Shown here in pieces: positions 13,337-22,640 of a stretch of 64,000 bases of DNA (the first letter of the stretch is position 1; each line of letters opens with the position of its first letter). Made by a program: the position numbers and the translations under genes. Below the pieces are notes generated by a model that did not search any database, was not told the DNA's origin, and worked only from the letters and a program-made list of their open reading frames with translations. This DNA comes from Salvator merianae (Eukaryota > Chordata > Lepidosauria > Squamata > Teiidae): contig QVOM02000023.1 in assembly GCA_003586115.2 (NCBI GenBank), forward strand, positions 371,283-435,282. Reading direction: 5' to 3'.

Positions 13337-13640
13337 CACATTGCTGAAGAGCAGTACTCTGATTTGGAGAAAGAAAAGATCATGAAAGAGTTGGAAATTA
13401 AAGAGATGATGGCTAGACACAAACAGGAACTGACCGAAAAAGATGCCACAATAGGATCTCTAGAAGAAGCAAATAGGACACTAACTAGTGATGTGGCTAA
13501 TCTTGCAAATGAGAAAGAGGAGTTGAACAATAAACTTAAAGAAGTCCAGGAACGAATTATCCATATGAATGAGAAGGAGGGTGATATCGAAACGCTAAAG
13601 GCCCAGTATGACATGGAATTATCCACATCCACAGTTTGAA
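13337..13640 (+). pseudogene. ROCK1: ROCK1 (Rho kinase) cDNA-like fragment embedded in L1
   Basis: The + strand frame at about 13337-13639 reads EEQYSDLEKEKIMKELEIK, continues through a MMARHKQELTEKDATI segment, then TLTSDVANLANEKEELNNK. I recognise this as the coiled-coil/Rho-binding region of Rho-associated kinase 1; ROCK2 differs at several of these positions. About 75 codons are collinear without an intron. After the KLKEVQE motif the match decays, possibly through small indels, and the frame stops at 13637-13639. There is no kinase, PH or C1 domain, so it cannot make a functional kinase. It joins L1 ORF1 on the left in a different reading frame. The likely origin is a processed copy captured during L1 reverse transcription or integration. 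Identity as ROCK-derived is firm; the mechanism is inference. Confidence 0.85.
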
Positions 13641-13819
13641 AGAACGCACAGAAGGTACTCCCATGATTTGTTTTATAGTGCAATGGCTATCCAAACTCCT
13701 TTCAGACTTTATTGTCTCTGAAGAAGATACTGCCAGAGCATGCTGAAGTGTGGCCACCATGCCTGAACCCAACCAAAGATCCAGGGACATTACAGCTGCC
13801 TTTTATTCTCTTAAAAATA
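13641..13819 (+). other. Unassigned segment between ROCK1-like and L1 RT sequence
   Basis: About 180 bp match neither ROCK1 nor the second L1 by eye. The segment could be divergent ROCK-derived sequence or filler from a rearrangement. L1 homology resumes near 13820 at a FGFMPSRLIS motif. Confidence 0.4.
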
Positions 13820-15237
13820 AAATATTTTGGGTTCATGCCCTCCCGTTTAATATCAGTTCCTGTTAGAATTTTACTGAACACAATATGGCATTCTCAAAAA
13901 TCAAAAAATCCCCTGGCAATATTTTCTTTAGATATCTTCAAAGCTTTTGATTCTGTTAGTCATAATTACTTACTGTCTATTCTTCGTGAAATGAAGTTTC
14001 CCTCTCCTTTCCTTAAAATTGTTGAGCAAATTTATCAGACCAATTTAGCAAAAATATGGATCAATTCTACATTCTCTACCCAATTCCAAATAGAAAAAGG
14101 GACAAAGTAAAGATGTCCCCAATATTATTTGCCCTTGCTATGGAACCATTTATCAGGCATTTACAGAGTAACCCCAATCTTTCAGGATATAAATTAAATA
14201 ATACTAAACTTGTCTGCAAGCTATATGCTGATGATTGTGTAGTCTTTTCCAGTACCCCAGAATCAGATATAACCTCCTTGCAAAAAGAAATCCAAAATTT
14301 TCATGCAGTGTCTGGCTTAAAAATCAATTTATCTAAATCTTCTGCTTTATATTTCAATCTTTCCTCACGAGTAATCCTAAATCTGATTTAAAAACCACAG
14401 ATTAAAACTGCTCAGAAAGGTTTCAAATACCTAGGTATTTTTGTCACCACAAACTTATCAAAACTATATCAAGCAAATTATACTAAAATATGGAAATCAA
14501 TAACACAAATATTCAAGGATTGGAAGAACAAACAATTGACTTTATTTGGTCACATTGCAGCTATTAAAATGATTTTTGTCCCCAAATTATTATATCTTTT
14601 TCAAACATTCCTAATCCACATTCCTTCTACCGTCCTTTATGGTTGGAATAAAGTATTATTGAAATTTATCTGTAATCGGAAGAAAAATAGAATTAATTTA
14701 CAATTTTTATACAGAACAAAAGAGGGTGGTGGTTGGGAAGTGCCAAATCTTAATTATTATCATGCTTTTCAGTTAAGATCACTTTTTTTGTTTCAAGATC
14801 CAGCTCGATCTTGGTGGGTCAAACAAGAAATGGAAGAGCTATTAAAAGCTGACAAAACATACAATATATTATATGCTCCCCTACCATCAATCAAATTACC
14901 AATTTGTAATCCATCCCTCCGCACTAATCTATACTCATGGTCATACTGGAGAGATAAGATTTTCCCATTCCCTTCTCCTTTCACACCATTGAAATTTCTC
15001 CCAGTCATTAAATCTATGTTTAATAAAGATGAATGGAACAAACTTAAAGATGAAGGAATCTCAGTAATGAAAGATTTCTATACATCCAATGGTATTCCAT
15101 GCCCAGAGTCATCTTGGAGTTCCATCTTACAGCCACATAGTAAAAATTGGCTCCACTTGTACTCATTAGCTAGCTATCTGAGTTCTACAGAGGCATTAGA
15201 AGCTATGAACCACCCGTTAACAGATTTTGAACTTCAG
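13820..15237 (+). mobile_element. L1-A ORF2: reverse transcriptase core to C-terminal region, broken
   Basis: In order: FGFMPSRLISVPVRI (start of the RT palm), SLDIFKAFDSVSHNYLL (motif A region), then SPILFALAMEPF (motif B) after a stop plus frameshift near 14109. The catalytic LYADDCVVFS box lies at about 14221-14250. A further stop near 14389 precedes GFKYLGIFVTT and LFGHIAAIKMIFVPKLLYLF, then the KEGGGWEVPNLNYYHAFQL block typical of L1. The match ends abruptly at 15237, where the copia LTR begins. The YADD box survives but at least two frame breaks kill the protein. The second L1 at 18.5-22.6 kb covers the same region and is similar, so both belong to related L1 subfamilies. Confidence 0.9.
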
Positions 15238-15595
15238 TGCAGTGTAGGCACAGAAGACTTACTGGCATCTTCATGAAATAGATCAAAACAAAGAGGCTCG
15301 GAGGCAGCATGCTTATTTCCACAGAGGATGATTTATTAACTTGCTTGGTTTCATAATCAAAATAAGCAAAGCATTCTTTAATGTAGCTAAAGAATCGAGA
15401 GTATAACCAGAAAGAACAAAATGCAGCTATACAGATTCTAGCTATATGCAAAATTCTACCAATCAGGGATCTGGCATTATTCTGCTGCATAGGCATAAAC
15501 AACTACGCAGATGTCTCTTTATCTGAATTACAATAGACTAAGCACACTGACATTAGGTTATGGACAAAGCATATTACGGTCACTGTGACCTCAGC
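15238..15595 (-). repeat. Putative LTR of a Ty1/copia element (3' LTR in element orientation)
   Basis: This ~358-bp block starts with TG at 15238, exactly where L1 homology stops, and ends with CA near 15595. Next to it on the minus strand is a purine-rich run (GGGAAGGGGTATTAGA), a reasonable polypurine tract just upstream of the 3' LTR. No second LTR is visible in the window, so the ends are inferred from the TG/CA dinucleotides and the polypurine tract. Confidence 0.6.
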
Positions 15596-17870
15596 ATATT
15601 CTAATACCCCTTCCCATAACTAATGACAGTGTATAACATTTACATCACACAATTAGTTGCAGGCATAACATTCAATTTTTCACACATCAGGTCATGTTAC
15701 ATTTGAGTTACAGGCTTAGTGAAAATATCAGCAACATTTTCCTCAGTACTTATGTACAACAATTTTACAAAACCATCCTGTATAAGCTGTTTCACATTTT
15801 GGTACTTCACACCTATATACTTTGTTCTGGTTTTCATGTTCTCAGTACCAGCCAAATGAATACACGTTTGAGAATCTTCAAAAACTTTGCTTGGTATTTG
15901 GGGTTTTTCTCCTAAATCAATTAGTAAAGAATGCAGCCATTGAAGTTCTGCACACATCTCCGAAAGAGCACAAAACTCTGCTTCTGCGGTAGAAACACTA
16001 ATTGAGGTTTGTTTTCTGGAACACCAGGTCAATGTCACATTGTCATATTTTGTTAAATATCCACTACAAGATTTACGATCACTATTATCAGCAAATGAGC
16101 TATCACAAAAAGCAGAAAGTTTGTTGCCATCATTTGGAAAAATTGCCAAGCTATGATTTGCTGTTGCTTTCAGATATCTTAATACTCTTTTTAAAGCTTC
16201 CCAATGAAAAAACGTTGATTCAGAGCTTGCTCTGCTGAGAGCACTCACTGTGTAAGCCACATCCGGTCTGGTATGATTTGCGATGTGCAATAGGCTTCCA
16301 ATTACCGACCTGTATAATGTTGTATTTGAAAAATCAAAAGAATCAACTTGTTTACAGAAATCCAAACACATTGGAGTCTTTTGCTTGAGTCAATCTGGTT
16401 TTCTGTAGCAATTCAGATATTTTTTCTGTCTGATTCAATAAAAAACCTTTTTCTGGTACTCTTACAATTTCAATGCCTAAATACTTTCCTAATGGTCCTA
16501 AATCTTTTATCACAAATGTTTCTGATAATTGTTTAATCAATTGATCAAGCTGTTGATCTGTGTTTGCAATCACGCAGATGTCATCAACATATATCAAAAC
16601 AATAACTTTTTTATCATTTTTGCCTCTTGTATATACACATGCATCTGCAACAGAACGTTTAAAATTTAAAGCTGACAAGGCAGAATGCAGACAAGTATTC
16701 CAATTCTTGGCACTTTGTTTGAGACCATACAATGATTTATGTAACACTACGTTGTTGTTTTCTTCTTCATAGCCAGCTGGTGGTTTCAGGTAAGTCACCT
16801 CATTCAGTTTAGCATTTAGGTAGGCACATTCAAAATCTAAATGTCTAATTTTGTAGTCTCTTTTAGCAGCTACAGTTAACACTGATCTCAAACTTTCAGG
16901 GCGAGCTGTTGGAGAATATGTTTGTTCTACATTCAAATTATCTTTTTGAGCAAAACCTTGTGCAACCAATTGTGCCTTATGTCTAAAACTACCATCTGGG
17001 TCTATCTTCTTTTTAAACACCCATTTTGAACCAATAGCCTTCTTTCCTTTTGGCAAGGTAGTTTTGGAAAAAAACATTTTGTTTCAACAATGTACTAAAT
17101 TCCAGTTCCATTGCCTTCTGCCAGAATACTACCTCTTCGGAGGTTGTTGCAACATTTCTTTGTACGTACTTGGATCTTTATATTCAAAAGTACTTGCTTC
17201 AACAATCTGAGTAAACCCAAACCTATCTGGCGGTTTGCCCTTGTTTACTCTCTGAGAAACGCATTGAGGATTTATAATGGGCTGTAAAACTGTCTCAGCT
17301 GTTTCTGTTTTCCCAAGCTCAGTAAAGGTGGGTGGAATTTCTTCCCCCTCCTCCTGCTGCTCAACTTTCACTTGAGCTGATAGCTGCTGTGAGTCTACAG
17401 CACATCCTTGAGAATTAGATAAAGCAGGTTTATTATCATCATTTCTTTCTTTTGGCAAGGGAGGAAGAAAACCTTCTGTATTTGCATGTATTCTTTCCCA
17501 GCCTGAGTGTTTTTCAAAGTTAGCATTTCTTGATATGAGAATTTTACTGTAACCCTCAGAAAAACGATACCCCTTTGTTCTAGCTTCATAACCAACAAAT
17601 CTTAATCTCTTCCACTTTGGCTCTCCTTTATATCTCTGAGCACTAGGTACTAACACACTGGTAAAAGAACCAAAAACCTCAAATAAGACAGATCAGGATT
17701 CTTGCCATATAACAAAAAATAAGGAATTTGATTTACACTTGCTGACCAGATTCTGTTGAGAATATGTACAGCAGACTGAATACATTCTGCCCAAAAATGA
17801 AAAGGAAGTTGTACATCAATAAGCATCGAATCTCTCATCAATTCCGCTACATTCCCTGACAAATTCACAC
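15596..17870 (-). mobile_element. Ty1/copia retrotransposon pol fragment (integrase C-terminal part, RT, RNase H)
   Basis: Read on the minus strand, domains occur in the Ty1/copia order. Integrase core end at 17650-17868 contains LPFHFWAECIQSAVHILNRI, then the copia GKNPDLSYLR motif and a linker (17129-17656). RT at 16352-17077 begins with GSKWVFKKKIDPDGS and carries the YVDD catalytic box (VLIYVDDICVIAN). RNase H at 15697-16371 has FCDSSFADNSDRKSCSGYL and the STAEAEFCALSEMCAELQWL motif, and ends in VADIFTKP. Frame shifts near 17660, 17100 and 16370 break it. Gag, protease, most of integrase and the 5' LTR are absent. Copia elements are uncommon in vertebrates, though known from fishes, amphibians and reptiles. 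It lies antisense to, and inserted in, L1-A. Confidence 0.93.
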
Positions 17871-18395
17871 AAGCAGTAAATACTTTATAAATAGTTCATT
17901 GTATCTATTAATTCATTTGACTATTTGTGTTTCTATTTAAGTTCACTGTTTTATTAGCTAATTAAAAAATATATTAAATATATATTAAATAAAAAATATA
18001 TATTAAAAAAGGGAGAGGAGTAAATGTTTCTTTAAAAATCTATTTTGATAGTAAGTCCCTTACAAATAGTTTCTTCTACCCTCTTGTTATTGTTCAAGTT
18101 CATATCTAGAACCCATTGAATTTATTAGCTAATATTATATATAGGTATATGTATGTGTCTGCGTATGTGTGTGCGTGTGTATTTTACATATATATATTCC
18201 TGAACTGGTCTAAGTTTACAATTTTTTGTAGCTATAAGTGTATTGATTTGGTAAATATTTCTTGAATGTTATTTTATATTTGCTGCTAAGTTAGACACAT
18301 TACTCAAGACTGATAGATGGGGGGAAGAGACAAAATACAAAAAAGTTTTTTGTATTTCTAGACATGTTGCATCACAGCACTTATTGAATGACAGC
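17871..18395. other. AT-rich unassigned spacer inside the nested block
   Basis: About 525 bp, strongly AT-rich, including a TATTAAATATATATTAAA-type stretch near 17966-18007 and a short TG/TA run near 18145-18195. I find no copia gag, no second LTR and no L1 coding sequence here. Confidence 0.5.
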
Positions 18396-18475
18396 TTATA
18401 CTTATTTATTTATTTATTATTTATTAATTGGATTTGTATGCCGCCCCTCTCCGAAGACTTCTGGGTTGCATTAAC
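18396..18475 (-). repeat. Reptilian SINE/LINE tail fragment (TTTA-rich end)
   Basis: A TTTATT-repeat run followed by GGATTTGTATGCCGCCCCTC is the reverse complement of a 3' tail common in squamate genomes. The same tail appears in the other orientation at about 60600-60640. Confidence 0.6.
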
Positions 18476-18489
18476 TTAAATAAAATGTT

Positions 18490-21400
18490 TAAGTATCCAT
18501 TAATATGAACATGTTAAAAGTCCTTTCCTTTAATGTTAAAGGAACCATAAAATAATATAGTTAAATGGAAAAAAAAATAGAAAGCTTCTTTTCTCAAGAG
18601 AAAGGTCACATTTTATTTTTAGAAGAGACTCACCTAAAGAATACAATCATTAAAAATATTATCTCATCCATCACTATGATACGAATTCTCTACCCCAGGT
18701 ATGTCAAAAGCTCGCAAAGTATCTATTATTCTTCATTCTGCTTTGTCGTTTCAAATTTTTAAAACAGAGAAAGACCCTGATGGATGATATATTTTCATAG
18801 ATGGTCAACTGAATTCCATTAAGCTTATACTGGCTTGCATTTATGCTCCTAATTACAACCAAGCTCATTTCCTTGAATCAACCTTTGATAAATTAATTCA
18901 TTTTGCCTCTGGAGCCATAATTATTGAGGGAGACCTCAATACAGTAGCTGATAATAAACTGGACTGAAAATCCAAGCAGTCCAAAACAAATAAGTATAAA
19001 AATCCAAATATAATGCTTCTATTATATAAATTTGGCTTGATAGATACATTCAGATTCATGAACCCTTCCAGCAAAAAAAAAAAAAAAAATCATTTTATTC
19101 AAAAAGTCAATCAGCTTACTCTAGACTGGGCTATATACTGATTTCTAATAATTTACCATACACTTCGAGCAATTCAACAATTGGCTCCATCACATTTTTG
19201 GATCATTCTCCTTTTGCTGCTTCATTTATCAGTCTCAAATGTCTGATTGGTTTTGGAAAATGAATTCAAGCATTCTCTTGAAAGTCAATACAGTTCAACA
19301 AATAGTATTTTAAAGAAAATACTACACCCACTATATCACATGCTCTATTATGGGATATGATGAAACCAGTGGCTAGAGGAATTTTGATCCTCATATTCAA
19401 GTTAGCTCAAGAAAAAAATTAATCTACAAACATCTGAATGGTTGTCAGAATTGAAGTTGCTGGAGAAACAACATTCCAGAACCAATTCAAAGAAACATTG
19501 TAAAAGAATATTGCAACTCAGATTGGAATTAAACACTTTTGAAACAGAAGAAATAGCTAAAGCCCAACTGTATCTTAAACATAAGATGCATCAATCTGGC
19601 AACAGGAACTAAAAATGATGGCTAATTTTCTGAAAACTGGAAACCCTATATTGAACTTTTGCAAGATCTGGAAAGCGGACCTGGAAAATGGATTGGTGTT
19701 TGCTGGAGGGAGAGAATGAAGAGAAAAGACTATTGGTAGAAGATAAGAACTGTGTGGTTGGGGGGTATGAAATATAAAAGAAATCTGGGAAGTAGGAAGT
19801 CAGTAGTTTAAAATGTTCATTGTTGAATCATGAGTTATTAAGTGTAATTTTATATATCCATAAAAATAAAAAAATAAGAAACATAAGCAAAAAGAGATCC
19901 TCCTGGTACTCCAACATCCCACCACAGGGAAATGGCTGACAGATAAACAGATTGCAGACCAATTTCAACAATTTTATGCTCAGTCTGATGGTTCCCATAA
20001 CTGCCTAGGAAATAAACATTGTAATCTCATATCTAAAACTTCACAAAACACCAGGACCAGATGGCCTACCTTTTATTTTCTATAAGAAATTTAGTAAACT
20101 GCTAATCCCTCATTTGGAAGTACTTTTCGATGATATCTTAAAAGGTCAACCTATGCCCGATTCCTGGAAACTTTCATACATCATTCCATGCAGTAAATCA
20201 AATTGTCCTCCAGAATCTGAGGAATCTTACAGACCCATATCTCTACCAGGATTATGAAATATTTAGTATAGTTTTAGTAAACTGTATTAGATCATTTATA
20301 GTACAATTAGTCAGTAAAGAGCAATTTGGGTTTATGCCAAACAGGTTGATTTCAGACCCCATCAGAATTACTTTAACCACATTATGGCATGCACATGTTA
20401 ACACAGACACACAGCTCTGAAAATTTTTTCTTTGAACAAAGTCTTTGATTCTGTTAATCACCAATTTCTTCTAAATGTCCTCCGTAAAATGGTCTTTTCA
20501 AATCCTTTTATGACAGTAATCTATAGTGCTAATACTACTAAAATTTGGATCAACTCTAAATTTTCTTCAACCTTTTCTATTACTGGCAGCACAAACAAGG
20601 TTGTCCCCTATCTCCTATTTTGTTTGCTACAGTAATGGAGCCTTTCATACACCATTCCCCACATCAAACGATATAATTTAAATTCATCACCTCTTTATGG
20701 TAATCTATACACAGATGATTGTATAATATTTATTAGCTTTCCTGACAAAGAAATAGAACATCTTCAAAAATAATTCCAAGATTTTTATGATGTTTTTAAT
20801 CTTCAGATCAATCTTTCAAAATCTTCAGCTGTCTTCAACAACATTTCTCCCAATATTATCTTGATATTTTTACTTAGACAAGAATTCAAACTGCACTCAA
20901 AGGTTTCAAATATTTAGGGATCTTTATTGCCAAAAATTTACAGCATTTATTTAAGTTAAACTACACAGGCGTCTGGAATAAAATTAAAAATGATCTTCAT
21001 TCTTGAAAAAAAAAACTAATCTCTCTTTACTAGGATGCATTGCAACACTCAAAATGATCTGTATCCCAAAAATATTATATCTTTTTCAAACACTACCTAT
21101 GCATATCCCTTCTAAGACTCTAAGCCATTGGAATAAAGTTTGTCTAGTGTTCATTACCAAAAAGAAAAAAAGTTGTATCAGTCCACAGTTTTTGTGTAGA
21201 ACCAAGGAAGGAAGTAGCTGGGGAGTTCCAAATTTGATCCAATACTACCATGCATTTCATATTAGATCTTTAATTCTTTTCCATGATAAGTCTAGATAAT
21301 AGTAGGTAAAATCAGAACTGCAGGAAATACAAAACCAAAATGTTAATGTTTTATATTCTCCTATATCAAATAAACTTAAAGACATTAAAATCTTTTTCTG

Positions 21401-22620
21401 TTTGCTTTATTGAAATCTTGCTCTTATTGGAACGACAAACTATTGCCTTTCCCATCGCTTCTTACTCCACTGAAATATCTACCTAACCTCATTTTTTGCT
21501 TAACAGCTTCAGATTGGACTAAATTGGCTAAAGCAAATTTTATAACATTAAAGGACTTTTATGACTCAGATGGTCTATTATTGCTCTCTGAATCCTGGGA
21601 AACCCATCTACAACCTTTATCAAAATACTGGTTAGTACATCATTCAGCTTCCCAAACACTGAAATCCATAGATTGCATAGAAACCATTCACAGACCTCTT
21701 ATAATCTTGAACAGCAATTAACCAATTTATTCAGTAATCAAAAAGGTATGGTTTCCATAATATACAAAGTCTTGTCTAATGAATCTACATCTAATTGGAT
21801 AATACTTAAGAATAAGGAGGAGACAGGTTTAAATCTATCTGTCTAATGAGGATTGAATGACCATCATGGTTCATAATTTATCCAGAGGAAAATCAGTAAC
21901 TATAAACGAGTTAATCCTGAAAATTAATTACAGATGGTATACATCAAGCTCTCTATCATATATGATGTCCCAGATATCACCTTATTGTTGGCATGGCTGT
22001 AAATCTCAAGGCCATTTCCTACATATGTGGTGGATGTGTCCCATAATAAAAAATTTCTGGCAACAGATCCAAACCGAAATAACAGTGATCTTTCAAACTG
22101 ATATTTCACTAACCCTGGAACTCTGCCTACTCAATTTTTACAATGCCACCAAGGACAAAATCTCCAATAAAAATCTTTTAAATTTTCTATTAATTGCAGC
22201 TAAACAAGCCTTTTCTGGCTCCTGGAAAGACAAGTCTACACTTACACTAGTCTGCCCTTACACTAGCTAATTGGTTCAATAAAGTCTGGAATCTTGCAAC
22301 TATGGAACAGATTACATTTTTTTCAATGCAAGGTCAATTACCAAAATAGTTTTATACAGATATCTGGCAACCTCTTTTGAATTATATCCCTCAAACGGCC
22401 TTGTCATTTTGGCCCTCTCAGCTGACCCTTAATTTACTCTTACAATAGTTCTATAAAGATCTCTTTATTATGCAAAGTTATAATAGTTCACTGTAACCCA
22501 GCTAGGCATAATACTTCTCTCAAGTGTCCTGGTAATTTAGTTTCCTGTCTTGTTTGTTCCTGTTCAAACTTTCTGTAAATGTTTCATTTATTGTACTCTA
22601 ATAAAGTATCCAACAAAAAA
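18490..22620 (+). mobile_element. Second L1 (L1-B): degenerate ORF2 from endonuclease to 3' end
   Basis: The copy opens with the endonuclease start (VLSFNVKGT, then GHILFLEETHLKN, the usual FLQETH box) near 18505. LACIYAPNYNQAHFLES follows near 18835. After the nested insertion at 19586-19878 it continues with YRPISLPG-like and EQFGFMPNRLIS blocks, then a catalytic box with YTDD in place of YADD near 20710. Next come GCIATLKMICIPKILYLFQT, the KEGSSWGVPNLIQYYHAF block, and GHFLHMWWMCPIIKNFW near the C-terminus. Many stops and frameshifts show it is dead. The 3' end is a short A-rich tail at about 22612-22620, abutting the right copy of the 20-bp direct repeat. Confidence 0.9.
19586..19878 (+). 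mobile_element. Small L1 3'-end insertion nested in L1-B, with 9-bp target duplication
   Basis: The nonamer AAACATAAG occurs at 19577-19585 and again at 19879-19887, directly flanking this 293-bp insert. Removing the insert and one nonamer restores an L1 frame (LYLKHKQKEILL). The insert ends in an A-rich tail (CATAAAAATAAAAAAATAAG), as expected of a 5'-truncated L1 inserted on the + strand. Its coding remnant (WKPYIELLQDLESGPGKW) looks like the extreme C-terminus of another L1 subfamily. Confidence 0.75.
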
Positions 22621-22640
22621 ATAAATTAAGAGGTAGAAAG
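22621..22640. repeat. Right copy of 20-bp direct repeat, candidate target-site duplication
   Basis: This matches 12861-12880 with one mismatch (AAAG against AGAG near the end). It sits directly after the A-rich L1 3' end. Confidence 0.8.

Noticed and set aside
15238..18480. A complete copia element with two LTRs
   Set aside because: No second LTR and no gag or protease could be found between 17870 and 18480.
12881..22620. Interpretation as one full-length L1
   Set aside because: RT sequence occurs twice, ORF1 is joined to ROCK1-like sequence, and copia lies between; a single element cannot give this order.
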